Origin: Nannocystis punicea
Lineage (GTDB): Bacteria; Myxococcota_A; Polyangia; Nannocystales; Nannocystaceae
DNA length: 64,000 bases
Assembly (NCBI RefSeq): GCF_026965555.1
Contig: NZ_CP114040.1
Span: 10,824,001 to 10,888,000 of the forward strand
Direction: 5' to 3'
Below are positions 9,130 to 21,500 of the stretch, piece after piece (positions within the stretch are counted from its first letter, which is position 1; every line of letters begins with the position of its first letter). The position numbers were made by a program, and so were the translations under genes. The notes beneath the pieces are model-generated. The model was not told the origin of the DNA. It saw only the letters and a list, made by a program, of their open reading frames with translations, and made no database searches.

Positions 9130-9503
9130 AGCGGCCCTGCCAGAAGCGCGGCTCTGGCCCGGCCCCGCCGCTTGCGAGACTCGACGACGAGGTGGCGCCA
9201 GCCGGCGCACCGTGGACGCCGCGGAGCTCGGTGAAGTGCTCGTCGTGCGAGGGTGAAGCACAGCGCGTCGACTCGATGCCGCCCGTGTTCGTCGCTCCAA
9301 ACGCCGAGAACTGGGCCACCTCGGCACCGCCGCACGACTTCTTTAAACCCTCCACATCACCCGCAACCCCTCCGTTCGTCGACCCACCCCTTCTGTCTCG
9401 ATCACGCCGAGCCAATACAGTCCGAAGGGACATCCTGCCAGTGCGCTTGACTCACGCCGGCCACCGTCCGATCGTCTGCGCCCCCCATCGCAAAGGCAGC
9501 AGA
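9130..9503. other. 374-base spacer, no gene seen
   Basis: Only a small inverted repeat GCCAGA/TCTGGC around 9139-9158, just after the lipoprotein stop, is visible, with one AT-rich patch (TTCTTTAAA) near 9340. Open frames here run into the next gene but have low-complexity, non-protein-like composition. Confidence 0.4.
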
Positions 9504-11186
9504 TTGTCCGCATTCAGCTTCCTCATGGTCGTCGACGCGGCCAGGCCATCGCACGCCGACAAGTCCCCGCGCTTCCCCGAGATCGCCCACGCCCGCGGCT
9601 TCGTCCCGCTCGCCTGGCTCGCCCTGTTCGAGCCCGACGACCTCCACGTCATGCCTCGCCGGGGCGGCCGCGCCACCCTCACCGGCTTTACCACCATCGC
9701 CCGCGCCCGCGAGAACCTCGCCCGCCGCAGCGCCATGCTCGGCGACATGTTCGCCAGCTACAAGGTCGGCGACCGCCACGTCCCGATCCTCGATCGCCAC
9801 CTGCAACGACTCGACCCCGAGCGCCACGTCCAGGTCTGGACCGACGACCTCGACGCGCCCTGGCAGGCCGCCGACAAGCCCGCGATCGCGGCCCTGATCC
9901 GCGGCTTCGATCGCAACGACAACGACGCGTGGACCGCCCTCCTGCGCGCCGTCGACACCCGCCGCGACGTCACCGGCCTGCCGACGTTCCGCGACTTCGC
10001 CGACGCCGTCGGTCGCTGCGTCGGCTGGCTCGCGGGTGAGCCCGCCCCGGGCAGCGCTCACGTCTTCGAGCCGATCCTCGAGCGTTTCGCCGAACACTTC
10101 GCCCAGGCCATCGAACAGGCCTGGGCCGCCGCGATCCCGGAGATCCTCCACGACCTGTGGTGGTGGGCCGGCGAGCACGACCGCTGCTACGCCGTCGTCG
10201 AGCGGCTCGACCGGGCGCGCGCCGCGGAGCGCCTCGCCTGGTACGCCGCCCTCGACCCCGACCCCCGCCGCGCCAGCGAGCGCGCCGCCCAGGCCCGCGC
10301 CCTCGCCCCGCGCGTCAAGGTCGCCCCCCGCCGCGAGGAGTTCGAGATCTGGCCCGACCACCTCGCCGCCGAGCTCTCCGCGGACCCGGCCCGCGCCCTC
10401 GCCATGGTCGAGGAAACCACCCCTGGGTACGAGCGACGTGCCCTCGCCACCAGAATCGCCTTCACCCTCCGCGACATCCCCCCGGCCTGGCACGCGGACA
10501 TCCTCGCCCACGGCGCCAGCGCCGAGAACGACTACATGGAGGGCACGATCGTGCCCGTGGAGCGCTGGGTCCGTGAGTGGACCGCCGAGCGCTGCGGCGG
10601 CCCGCCGGTCCTCGCGGCCGCCGAGGCGGACCTCCTCGCCGCCGCCCGCCGCGCCGCCGAGGCGTTCGCCACCACCTTCGGCATCGTCCCCGGCCGCGCT
10701 CCGCCGACCCCGAAGCGCGTCGCCAGGGTGGTCGAAGACCTCGTCGCCAGTCGCACCACCGGCCGTCTCGCCGGGCTGCTCCCCCTCCTGCTCCAGCTCG
10801 GCGAGGCCGGCGAGGTCGAGCGCGTACGCGAGGCCGTCGAGCAGGTCGAACGCGCCGTCGGGACGCTGCTCGGCCACGACTACAAGTTCGCCCGCGAGGT
10901 CGTCTCGTTCATCCCCGGCCGCGCCCTCGAGGCCGACGCGGACCACCTCGGCGTCGTCGACCTCGCGGCCTGGCCGTACCGCAGCGCCCTCGTCGCCGAC
11001 GGCCTCACCCGCGACGGCGAGCACATCAGGGCCCTCGCCCTGGCCAACGAATTGCTCGAGGACCCGCCCGGCACGCACGAGTGCAAGGTCATCGGCCGCC
11101 TCGCCCGCACCGCCCTCCACGGCCACGACGACGGCCCCGCACGGCTCACCGCGATCGCCACCGCCGTCCTCGCGCGCCTGCCCTGA
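9504..11186 (+). CDS. Uncharacterised cytoplasmic protein, about 560 residues
   Basis: No family recognised. The sequence is soluble and alpha-helical in character, rich in Ala/Arg/Glu, with many Trp/His pairs (DLWWWAGEHDRCYAVVERL, HVFEPILERFAEHF). The C-terminal half (PGTHECKVIGRLARTALHGHDDG) looks like a helical-repeat (TPR-like) scaffold. No signal peptide or membrane segment. The start is uncertain. TTG at 9504 has AAAGG seven bases upstream and gives MSAFSFLMVVDAARPSH; ATG at 9525 gives a protein seven residues shorter without a good ribosome site. The open frame reaches back to 9192 but that extension looks like translated spacer. It stands alone between two long spacers. Confidence 0.7.
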   Translation: MSAFSFLMVVDAARPSHADKSPRFPEIAHARGFVPLAWLALFEPDDLHVMPRRGGRATLTGFTTIARARENLARRSAMLGDMFASYKVGDRHVPILDRHLQRLDPERHVQVWTDDLDAPWQAADKPAIAALIRGFDRNDNDAWTALLRAVDTRRDVTGLPTFRDFADAVGRCVGWLAGEPAPGSAHVFEPILERFAEHFAQAIEQAWAAAIPEILHDLWWWAGEHDRCYAVVERLDRARAAERLAWYAALDPDPRRASERAAQARALAPRVKVAPRREEFEIWPDHLAAELSADPARALAMVEETTPGYERRALATRIAFTLRDIPPAWHADILAHGASAENDYMEGTIVPVERWVREWTAERCGGPPVLAAAEADLLAAARRAAEAFATTFGIVPGRAPPTPKRVARVVEDLVASRTTGRLAGLLPLLLQLGEAGEVERVREAVEQVERAVGTLLGHDYKFAREVVSFIPGRALEADADHLGVVDLAAWPYRSALVADGLTRDGEHIRALALANELLEDPPGTHECKVIGRLARTALHGHDDGPARLTAIATAVLARLP

Positions 11187-11566
11187 GCATCGCCGCCGCC
11201 ACCCGCGAGGCGGCGACGGCGGTTCGCGCTCACTGGAACATGACCGGGAGCGCCGAAGATCGCTGGCCCACCGAGTCGGCCCGCCGGAGCACTGCTGGAA
11301 GCAGCACGCCTGGGTCGGGCGCGTCGTCTGAACGACGGAGGTGGACTGCCGGAGCGCTGGCCGTCTCCGCGGCGACATCGACCCGCTCGGGCTCAGCGAG
11401 TCGTTCGGCCGGCCTTCCGCGCGTCGGCTCCACGACATGCGCGAGTGACGGGAGTCGCGCGGGCGCAGCTGCCTCTGGGCGGAGAGGGATGGCGCACCGC
11501 AGCTCCATCTCGCGGCTCTGCAGGGCCTGTGGCGCGGTCCGGGTGCGGCGCTAAGCTCCTCTCGCC
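11187..11566. other. 380-base spacer, no gene seen
   Basis: GC-rich and without palindromic elements or convincing codon structure on either strand. Short open frames here have Ser/Arg/Gly-biased composition typical of spacer translation. Confidence 0.4.
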
Positions 11567-11944
11567 ATGTCCGACGACAAGGACCCGCCGGCGTTCCTGC
11601 AGGCTCGCCTCGCCAACGAGCGCACGCTCCTGGCCTGGCTGCGCACGGCGGTCGCGCTGATGGGCTTCGGCCTGATGGTCGCGCGCCTCGGCGTGTTCCT
11701 CGACACGCTGTCCCGGACCACCCACGAGCACCTGCGGGCCGCCGGCCAGTCGCGCTGGACCGGCGCGGCCCTGCTGATCACCGGCAGCATCGTCGCCATC
11801 ATCGGCTACCACCGCGTCCGCGCCTACGCCAGGGTCATCGACCCGCAGCGGCGCCCGCCCGGCGACCGCGGCCTCTACCTCACCGCCGGGCTCGTCATCG
11901 TCCTCGGCGTCGGCCTGGCCACCTTCGTCGTCGTCATGTACTGA
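11567..11944 (+). CDS. DUF202 small membrane protein
   Basis: A 125-residue protein with the DUF202 (YidH-type) signature near the N-terminus, LANERTLLAWLRTAVALMGFGLMV. It has three predicted transmembrane segments at about residues 26-46, 63-82 and 101-122. The family sits in the inner membrane; its biochemical role is not established. Start ATG 11567 gives MSDDKDPPAFLQARLANERT, of normal length. It converges on ftsA, with a perfect 28-base palindrome beginning at its stop codon. Confidence 0.85.
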   Translation: MSDDKDPPAFLQARLANERTLLAWLRTAVALMGFGLMVARLGVFLDTLSRTTHEHLRAAGQSRWTGAALLITGSIVAIIGYHRVRAYARVIDPQRRPPGDRGLYLTAGLVIVLGVGLATFVVVMY

Positions 11945-11971
11945 AGGGCATGTCCTGCAGGACATGCCCTT
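11944..11971. terminator. Perfect 28-base palindrome between convergent DUF202 and ftsA genes
   Basis: Two 14-base arms, the left one AAGGGCATGTCCTG, with no loop, starting on the last base of the DUF202 stop codon. A second, looped copy follows at about 11976-11996 (ACATGCC and GGCATGT arms). Symmetry and convergent placement suggest a bidirectional transcript end, although there is no T-run. Belongs to the CATGTCC hairpin family. Confidence 0.6.
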
Positions 11972-12002
11972 CGCTACATGCCTCTTCGGGCATGTTCGTT
12001 CA

Positions 12003-13271
12003 TCAGAACATGTCGCGCATCCAGCCGACGAAGCGCTTGCCGAGGCCGGGGCGGCGCTCGCCGCGGGGCGCCTGGACCTCCGCGGCGGCCATCGGCTGGT
12101 GGGCCGCGCCGTAGAGCACGAGGCCGACGCCGGTCGAGAACTTGGGGTCCTGGATGACCTGGGCGAACCCGCCCTCGGTGAGGGCCGGCTGACTGCGGCC
12201 GAAGCTGGCCCCGTGGACGGGCACGCCGCGGCGGACCGGCATCTGGAACACGTCCTCGACGATCTCGACCATGCCCTCCATCTGCGAGCCGCCGCCGGTG
12301 AGGACGATGCCCGAGCCGGCCATCTCCATCATCCCGGACTTCAGCAGCTCCTCCTGGGCCATCAGCAAGATCTCCTCGACGCGCGGCTCGATCACCTCGC
12401 CGAGGAAGCGGCGGGGGAACGCCCGCGGCGGGCGCGGGCCGACGCCTGCGACCTCGACCACCGCGTCGCCCTCGATCATGCTGACGAGCGCGCAGCCGTG
12501 GCGGCGCTTGATCGCCTCGGCTTCGGCGACGCTGGTGTGGAGGCCGTGGGCGACGTCCTGGGTGATCCGGTGGCCGCCCATGACGATGACCGAGGTGAAC
12601 ACGTTGGTGCCCTCGGAGTAGATGGTCAGGTCGGTGGTGCCGCCGCCGATGTCGATGAGGACGACGCCGAGCTCGCGCTCGTCCTCGTGGAGCACGCTGA
12701 TCGCCGAGGCGAGGGGCTGCAGCACGACCTCGACGACGTCGAGGCCGGCGCGGTTACAGCACTTGATGATGTTCTGGACGCTGGTGGTGGCGGCGGTGAT
12801 GACGTGGGCGCGGGCCTCCATGCGCACGCCGCTCATGCCGATCGGGTCCTTGATCTGGCCCTGGCCGTCGATCATGTACTCGAGCGGCAGGGTGTGGATG
12901 ATCTGGCGGTCGAGCGGGATGTTGACCGCCTTGGCCTGCTCGAGCACCCGCGCGACGTCGGCCTCGGTGACCTCGCGGTTGCGCATGCTGACCTGGCCGA
13001 GGCTGCTAAACCCGCGGATGTGACCGCCGGCGATGCCGACGAACACCGACTGGACCTCGACGGCGGCCATCTGCTCGGCCTCCTGGATCGCCTGGGCGAT
13101 GCTGTTGGTGGTCGCCTCGATGTTGACCACCACGCCCTGGCGCAGCCCCTCCGACGGACAGGTCCCGACGCCGATGATGTCGACCCCGCTCTCGGTCACC
13201 TCGCCGATGATCGCGGCGACCTTGGTCGTGCCGATGTCGAGTCCGACGATCACTTCTCCGACTTCTGCCAT
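12003..13271 (-). CDS. ftsA: Cell division protein FtsA
   Basis: A 422-residue actin-like ATPase that tethers FtsZ filaments to the membrane and helps recruit the divisome. Phosphate-1 motif GLDIGTTKVAAIIGEV is at residues 9-24. The 1C subdomain (IEATTNSIAQAIQEAEQMAAVEVQSVFVGIAGGHIRG), phosphate-2 region (VVLIDIGGGTTDLTIY) and adenosine region (GIVLTGGGSQMEGMVE) follow. The C-terminus ends GLGKRFVGWMRDMF, an amphipathic helix as in the membrane-targeting sequence. ATG 13271 (MAEVGEVIVG) is chosen because the upstream extension lies in ftsQ and is Arg/Pro junk. It is 10 bases behind ftsQ and clearly in operon with it, but not adjacent to ftsZ. Confidence 0.97.
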   Translation of the reverse strand: MAEVGEVIVGLDIGTTKVAAIIGEVTESGVDIIGVGTCPSEGLRQGVVVNIEATTNSIAQAIQEAEQMAAVEVQSVFVGIAGGHIRGFSSLGQVSMRNREVTEADVARVLEQAKAVNIPLDRQIIHTLPLEYMIDGQGQIKDPIGMSGVRMEARAHVITAATTSVQNIIKCCNRAGLDVVEVVLQPLASAISVLHEDERELGVVLIDIGGGTTDLTIYSEGTNVFTSVIVMGGHRITQDVAHGLHTSVAEAEAIKRRHGCALVSMIEGDAVVEVAGVGPRPPRAFPRRFLGEVIEPRVEEILLMAQEELLKSGMMEMAGSGIVLTGGGSQMEGMVEIVEDVFQMPVRRGVPVHGASFGRSQPALTEGGFAQVIQDPKFSTGVGLVLYGAAHQPMAAAEVQAPRGERRPGLGKRFVGWMRDMF

Positions 13272-13281
13272 GGCTTCGTTC

Positions 13282-14487
13282 CTAGTCGTACTTCGGGATC
13301 CCGGAAGCAAATTTGTTGCCGGAGGCGGCCTTCTTCTTCTTCTTGCTCTTGGCCTTGGCCGGCCCCGCGGGCTGGCTCGCCGCCTGCGCCGGGGCGGCTG
13401 GCTCTTGGGCAATGTCCTTGGAGACAGGCTTGTGCGCGCCGGCGCCGCGGGCCAGCACCGCCGCCTCGGCGTCGGCGTCGAGGAAGCTGGCGACCACCCG
13501 CTCCGGCGTGCCGGGGGCGGCCTCGAGGTCGAGGTGGACCACCGCGAGCTGCTCGGCCCGCTCGCCGAGGGCCGCGCGCAGGGCGTCGAAGCGGGCCAGC
13601 TTGGGCTCGACCTCGCCGCGGCCGAGCCGCAGCGCCGCGCCGGTCTTGGCGGTGTACAGCGCGACCGACCCGCCCTCGTCGACGTGGACCTCGGACAGCC
13701 GCGGCCGCGGCGCCTGCTGGTAGGCCGTCAGCGCCGCCAGGCCGCGGCGGATGGCCGTCTGGGCCCGCGCGTCGCCGGCGACCAGCTGCTCGCGGTCGAT
13801 GCCGGTGATCACCGGCAGCTCGCCGCGCTCGCCCTCCTCGAGCCGCTTGAACGGCACGCCGTCGCGGTCGATCAGGTAGAAGTAGCCCGACAGCAGCGCC
13901 GCCGCCGCCTCGTGCTCCTCGACCTCGACGATCAGCGTGTCGGGCAGCGAGCGCTGCACGCTGGCGCGCTTGACCCACGGCTCGGCGGCGATCTTGGCCT
14001 GCAGCGCGTCGGTGTCGACGGCGAGGATGTTGGTGCCGGGCTCGAGGCCGAGCAGCGACTGCAACCTGTCCACAGGGACATGTGGCGTGGCCTGGAACAC
14101 CAGCGACTTGGCCTCGAAGCGGGCCGAGGTCGTGACGTACTGATAGCCGGCCTGGACCGCCAGCAGCACGCCCCACGCCAGGGTCACGGCGATCGCCAGG
14201 CGGGCCGCGAGGCTGAAGAACCGGCGGCCGCGCGCGCCCACCCGCGGCACCGCGGCGACCAGTTGCTTCAGACCGGCGCGCGGCACGTGCACCGCCGGCT
14301 TGACCCCCGCCCGCGGCGCGTCGACGCGGCGATTGACCCGCTGGCTCGCCCGGCTCGCGGTCACCGCCGGCTTGCGCGCGACCGGGGCCGGCGCCGGCAT
14401 CGGCCGCGGCCGCGCCTGCTGCACCCGTCGGTTCTGCTTGCGCGCCTGCGCGGCGTTCGCGCGAGGGCTGTTGTTGAAGAGACCCAT
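13282..14487 (-). CDS. ftsQ: Cell division protein FtsQ/DivIB
   Basis: A 401-residue bitopic membrane protein of the divisome. A basic cytoplasmic N-terminus (MGLFNNSPRANAAQARKQNRRV) of about 90 residues precedes one transmembrane helix (SLAARLAIAVTLAWGVLLAVQAGY). A POTRA domain follows (VPVDRLQSLLGLEPGTNILAVDTDALQAKIAAEPWVKRASVQRSLPDTL in outline), then the FtsQ beta domain (FYLIDRDGVPFKRL, ELPVITGID). It ends in an unusual Ala/Pro/Lys-rich tail with a KSKKKKKAASG cluster. A CTGTCC/GGACA hairpin lies inside the POTRA coding region at 14066-14081. The start ATG 14487 lacks a strong ribosome site. Directly upstream is a 575-base repeat-filled spacer, so the operon probably starts here. Confidence 0.93.
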   Translation of the reverse strand: MGLFNNSPRANAAQARKQNRRVQQARPRPMPAPAPVARKPAVTASRASQRVNRRVDAPRAGVKPAVHVPRAGLKQLVAAVPRVGARGRRFFSLAARLAIAVTLAWGVLLAVQAGYQYVTTSARFEAKSLVFQATPHVPVDRLQSLLGLEPGTNILAVDTDALQAKIAAEPWVKRASVQRSLPDTLIVEVEEHEAAAALLSGYFYLIDRDGVPFKRLEEGERGELPVITGIDREQLVAGDARAQTAIRRGLAALTAYQQAPRPRLSEVHVDEGGSVALYTAKTGAALRLGRGEVEPKLARFDALRAALGERAEQLAVVHLDLEAAPGTPERVVASFLDADAEAAVLARGAGAHKPVSKDIAQEPAAPAQAASQPAGPAKAKSKKKKKAASGNKFASGIPKYD

Positions 14488-15062
14488 GGCGAAGTGAGCG
14501 AGCCTGGCGACTATCAGGCGCCCCATGTGTGGGCAAGAATTCGGCGCCATGTGGGACTGAACATCCGCGCGGTACCGCGTCCTCGCCGCGCCCTCGCCGT
14601 GCCCGCCTGCGCGCGTCCGCGCGAGGACGTGAGGCACAGCTCGTTCAGTCCGCCGCGCGGCCGGCGACCGGGCGCGACGAACCTGTCCCCACGGACAGGC
14701 GCTCGCCGCCTCGCCCACCTGTCCATTCGTACAGGGCCCATCCTCGGCGCCCGCTCGCCGCGCCGTCTCACATGCCTTTTCGGACAGGCGAACCGCCGCG
14801 GCGCGCTCGCCTGGCGTCTCACTCGTCCACTCGCCCCGTCGGCTCCTCGCGTCGTGACATCCGCGCCCATCACATGCCCCTTCGGACATGTGAATCTCCG
14901 CGGCCCTCGCCTGCTCTCACCGCTCTTCCCTCGTCCCGTCGGCTCCGCGCGTCGTGGCACCCGCGCCGCGCACAGGACCTTCGGACACGTGAATCTCCGC
15001 GGCGCGCTCGCCCCGGCCTCACGACGTGACCGCCCATCCTCCGCAGGACAGGTGCTCCCGCG
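14488..15062. repeat. Spacer with tandem hairpin array (about 100-base unit)
   Basis: A 575-base gene-free stretch upstream of ftsQ and downstream of the dioxygenase gene. It holds six hairpin-headed units starting near 14682, 14718, 14770, 14872, 14972 and 15043. Each begins with a variant of ACATGYCC-loop-GGACATGT (for example 14872-14890, loop CTTC). The third to fifth share a following module, with GAATCTCCGCGGC in two copies and a close variant in the third, and CCGTCGGCTCC-CGCGTCGTG blocks in the third and fourth. Period is 102 then 100 bases. No open frame is convincing. Confidence 0.7.
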
Positions 15063-15902
15063 CTACAGCGCGAAGTCCCCGAGCCGCGGCCGCTGCAGCC
15101 AGTTGCGCTCCGACCACGCGACGCCCTTCTCGGCCGCGTGCATCGTGAACGCGTGGCGCGACGTCGCCGAGTGGTTGTGCGAGCTGCGGTGCGGCAGGTG
15201 GTCGTGGAACACCACCACGGTGCCCGCGGGCACCTCGAGCGCGACCGCCTGCTCGGCCGTCGGCCACGGCGTGGCGTCGACCGTGCGCAGGGTGCCGACG
15301 CGGGCGCGCCAGTCGACCTCGTAGAGCTCGCGCAGCGGCGTGCGGTGGCCGCCGGGCTGCACCCACAGGCAGCCGTTGTCGCGGTGCGCGTCCTCCAGCG
15401 CGATCCACATGCCGGTCACGCAGGGAGGCTCGCAGATCAGGTACGTCGCGTCCTGATGCCAGCGGACCTCGCCGCCGATCCGCGGCTGTTTAAAAATCAG
15501 CATCGTCTGCCACAGCACCGGCGCCGCGTAGCCGAGGTCGCGCAGCAGCTCGCCGAAGCAGGGGCGGCGGCAGAACTCGCGGAACTCGGGCACCAGGTCG
15601 TGCAGCGCGTGGCCGATCTTGTTGATCGCCAGCCGCGGCGGGCACACCAGCCGGCCCTCACCATCGAGCGCCTGCTCCTCGAGGAAGCAGCGCACGCCCT
15701 CGGCCGAGGCGAAGAACGCGTCGTCGCGGCCGGCGTCGCGGTCCCTGGTGGTGAACACGGTGCGCTCGGCCGCGGGGTCGAAGCGATCGACGATCGCCAG
15801 CGCCGCCGCGCGGAGCGACGCCAGCGCCGCCTCGGGGACGAGGCGCGGCAGCACCACGTAACCCTGCTCGCGGAAGTCGTGGACCTGGTCTCGGCTCAAC
15901 AT
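15063..15902 (-). CDS. Phytanoyl-CoA dioxygenase-family Fe(II)/2-oxoglutarate oxygenase
   Basis: A 279-residue member of the PhyH family, oxygenases that hydroxylate acyl-CoAs or small secondary metabolites using Fe(II) and 2-oxoglutarate. The metal triad is visible: HxD in RWHQDATYL and the distal His in FHDHLPHRSSHNHS, with a following Arg (TSRHAF) suited to 2-oxoglutarate binding. The N-terminus (MLSRDQVHDFREQGYVVLPRLV) is the typical start of the fold. Its ATG overlaps the stop of the upstream lysR gene (ATGTTGA, 15896-15902), indicating translational coupling and co-transcription. The substrate cannot be inferred. Confidence 0.9.
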   Translation of the reverse strand: MLSRDQVHDFREQGYVVLPRLVPEAALASLRAAALAIVDRFDPAAERTVFTTRDRDAGRDDAFFASAEGVRCFLEEQALDGEGRLVCPPRLAINKIGHALHDLVPEFREFCRRPCFGELLRDLGYAAPVLWQTMLIFKQPRIGGEVRWHQDATYLICEPPCVTGMWIALEDAHRDNGCLWVQPGGHRTPLRELYEVDWRARVGTLRTVDATPWPTAEQAVALEVPAGTVVVFHDHLPHRSSHNHSATSRHAFTMHAAEKGVAWSERNWLQRPRLGDFAL

Positions 15903-16837
15903 CGGCTCGGCTCCTTGCCCGCCGCGAGCGTCCTGGCGGCGGCGAAGATCTGCTGGCGCAGCCACAGGTGGCCAGGGTCGTCCTGGTGGCGCTCGTGCCA
16001 CACCTGCCGCACCGTGAAGCCGGGCACCGCGAGCGGCGGCGCCAGAGTGCGCAGGTCGAGCGCCGGGCCGAGCCGCCGCACCAGCCGCGCCGGCGTCGTC
16101 AGCACGAGGTCGGAGCTGGCGACGATCAGCGGCGCCGCCAGGAAGTGCGGCACGACCAGAGCGATCTGCCGCGCATGGCCGAGCTCGGCCAGCTGGTCGT
16201 CGACCACGCTCTGCGAGCCGCCGCGCACGCTGACCAGCACGTGGCGCAGGCGCAGGTAGGTCGCCAGGTCGATGTTGCGCTTGACCTCCGGGTGGCCCTT
16301 GCGACACACGAGGACCATCTCCTCGGAGAACAGCGCCTGCTGCTGCAGGCCGGGGCTGGCGTCGAACACCACCCCGAGCGCGAGCGACAGCGCCCCCGTC
16401 TCGAGCGGCGCGGCCACGTCGCTCAGCTCGAGCGGGCGCACGCGCAGCTGCACGCCCGGCGCCGCCGCGGACACGCGGGCGAGCAGCGGCGGCAGCAGCA
16501 CCGCCTCGATGTAGTCGGTGCTGGCCAGCACGAACTCGCGGCGGCTGGTCTTCGGGTCGAAGCGGGCCGACCCGCTCAGGAGGGCCCCGGCGTCGCGCAG
16601 GACGGCGCGCAGCGGGATCAGCAGCTGTTCGCCGCGGGTGGTGGGGATCATCCCGCCCCGGGTCCGCACCAGCAGCTCGTCGCCGAAGGTCGCGCGCAGG
16701 CGCGCGAGGGCGTGGCTGGTCGCCGAGGCGGTGAGCCCCAGCCGCGCGCCCGCCCGCGTCACGCTGCGCTCGCTGAGCAGGGCCTCGAGGGCGACCAGCA
16801 GGTTGAGGTCCACGCCCTGCAGTTGCACGCCGTGCAT
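15896..16837 (-). CDS. LysR-family transcriptional regulator
   Basis: A 313-residue LysR-type regulator. The winged helix-turn-helix is at residues 10-70 (VDLNLLVALEALLSERSVTRAGARLGLTASATSHALARLRATFGDELLVRT in outline), followed by a two-lobe effector domain typical of the NodD/ToxR-like branch (EFVLASTDYIEAVLLPPLL, PHFLAAPLIVASSDLVLTTPARL). It is divergent from an SDR gene with a 69-base intergenic region, the standard layout for a LysR protein controlling its neighbour, and is translationally coupled to the downstream dioxygenase. The inducer is unknown. Confidence 0.93.
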   Translation of the reverse strand: MHGVQLQGVDLNLLVALEALLSERSVTRAGARLGLTASATSHALARLRATFGDELLVRTRGGMIPTTRGEQLLIPLRAVLRDAGALLSGSARFDPKTSRREFVLASTDYIEAVLLPPLLARVSAAAPGVQLRVRPLELSDVAAPLETGALSLALGVVFDASPGLQQQALFSEEMVLVCRKGHPEVKRNIDLATYLRLRHVLVSVRGGSQSVVDDQLAELGHARQIALVVPHFLAAPLIVASSDLVLTTPARLVRRLGPALDLRTLAPPLAVPGFTVRQVWHERHQDDPGHLWLRQQIFAAARTLAAGKEPSRC

Positions 16838-16906
16838 CCTATCATGAAGAAGATGCGCTTACTGCAACTTGGCCGGCGGCGCACGATGGCGGCCGAGGAA
16901 GACGAC

Positions 16907-17635
16907 ATGAGCAAGCGAATCATCCTGATCACCGGGGCGAACAAGGGCATCGGCTTGGAGACCGCGCGGCAGCTGGCCCGCGAGGGGCACACGGTGCTCG
17001 TCGCCGCGCGCGACGCGGCCAAGGCCGAGGCCGCGGTCGCCGAGCTCGCCCGCGACGGCCTCAAGGCGGAGGCGGTCCAGCTCGACGTGACCGACGCCGC
17101 CTCGATCGCCCGCGCCGCCGAGCAGGTCGGCGCCCGCCACGGCAAGCTCGACACCCTCGTCAACAACGCCGGCGTCGTGCTCGAGGGTTGGGGCACCACC
17201 ACCAGCCAGACCACGCTCGAGCAGTGGCGCGGCACCTTCGAGGCCAACGTGTTCGGCCTGGTCGCGGTGACCCAGGCGCTCCTCCCGCTGGTCCGCAAGA
17301 GCGAGGCCGGCCGGATCGTCAACGTCAGCAGCATCCTCGGCTCGCTGACCCTGCACGCCGATCCGTCGTCCCCGATCTACGACATGAAGTCGGTCGCCTA
17401 CGACACCTCGAAGGCCGCCGTCAATCAGTACACCGTCCACCTCGCCCACGAGCTCCGCGACACGCCCATCAAGGTCAACGCTGCTCACCCCGGGTGGGTC
17501 AAGACCGACCTCGGCGGCGAGCAGGCCCCGATGGAGATCCCCGACGGCGCCAAGACCAGCGTGTGGCTGGCCACCCTGCCCGAAGACGGCCCCACCGGCG
17601 GCTTCTTCCACATGCGCGACCGCCTGCCCTGGTAG
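16907..17635 (+). CDS. Short-chain dehydrogenase/reductase, likely LysR target
   Basis: A 242-residue classical SDR. The NAD(P)-binding motif is TGANKGIGLETA (residues 8-19), followed by NNAGV, Ser in VNVSSILGSL and a YDTSKAA catalytic Tyr-Lys pair; the C-terminus HPGWVKTDLGGEQAPM is typical of carbonyl-reductase-like SDRs. Cytoplasmic; substrate unknown. Start ATG 16907 (MSKRIILITG) has GAGGA about 8 bases upstream. The longer frame back to 16854 runs into the shared promoter region and is unlikely. It is divergent from the LysR gene and followed by a strong hairpin. Confidence 0.92.
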   Translation: MSKRIILITGANKGIGLETARQLAREGHTVLVAARDAAKAEAAVAELARDGLKAEAVQLDVTDAASIARAAEQVGARHGKLDTLVNNAGVVLEGWGTTTSQTTLEQWRGTFEANVFGLVAVTQALLPLVRKSEAGRIVNVSSILGSLTLHADPSSPIYDMKSVAYDTSKAAVNQYTVHLAHELRDTPIKVNAAHPGWVKTDLGGEQAPMEIPDGAKTSVWLATLPEDGPTGGFFHMRDRLPW

Positions 17636-17641
17636 CCCGCG

Positions 17642-17694
17642 AATGACGGATGTGCGAAGGGACATGCTCTGTCGGGCATGTCCCTTCAGTCATT
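17642..17694 (+). terminator. Strong hairpin after the SDR gene
   Basis: Perfect 12-base arms GAAGGGACATGC (17656-17667) and GCATGTCCCTTC (17676-17687) around an 8-base loop, with outer arms AATGAC (17642-17647) and GTCATT (17689-17694). It begins 7 bases after the SDR stop. No T-run follows. More CATGTCC half-sites lie at 17700-17730. Confidence 0.6.
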
Positions 17695-17858
17695 GATCAA
17701 TGTCCCTCGAGAAGACCTTCGGGACATGTCCTAAAGAATCTCGCGCCGACGCCGGGGGCGCGTAGCCGCTCCGCGGCGGCGATCGCGGCGTCTCCGTGTC
17801 GCCACAATTCTTCTCGCGGCCCGCGAGCACGGGCCCGCGGCGAGGCAAAACAGGGGAC

Positions 17859-21269
<3,411 letters not shown>

Positions 21270-21449
21270 GCTCGAGCTCGTCCGCCGCCGAGCCGGGAGG
21301 CCCCGTCTCGCCTAATTGTTGCGCTCGGCTCGGCGCGCGCACCGAGACGATCGATCTGCCCCGAAAGCCATGCCCGAGTCTGCGGCGCGGCTCGCCGCGC
21401 GTCCGCCGGGCTCGAGCCCGCTCCGCGCCGAGCCGCGCAAAAGCACGAA

Positions 21450-21475
21450 GGGACATGCTCTTTCGAGCATGTCCC
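21450..21475. terminator. Hairpin between convergent kinase and ftsZ genes
   Basis: Arms GGGACATGCTC (21450-21460) and GAGCATGTCCC (21465-21475) with a TTTC loop, 25 bases beyond the ftsZ stop and 181 bases after the kinase stop. Same family as 11944 and 17656. Perfect 11-base stem without T-run. Confidence 0.6.
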
Positions 21476-21500
21476 TCGAGTCATGCGCGCGGCGCCGGCG

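Noticed and set aside
11237..11554. Small protein between the 9504 and DUF202 genes
   Set aside because: Ser/Arg-rich, no motif, no ribosome site, and codon positions show no third-base GC bias distinct from spacer.
14682..15062. CRISPR array
   Set aside because: Regular hairpin/spacer look, but spacers are themselves repeated, unit lengths vary from 35 to 102 bases and no cas gene is in the window.
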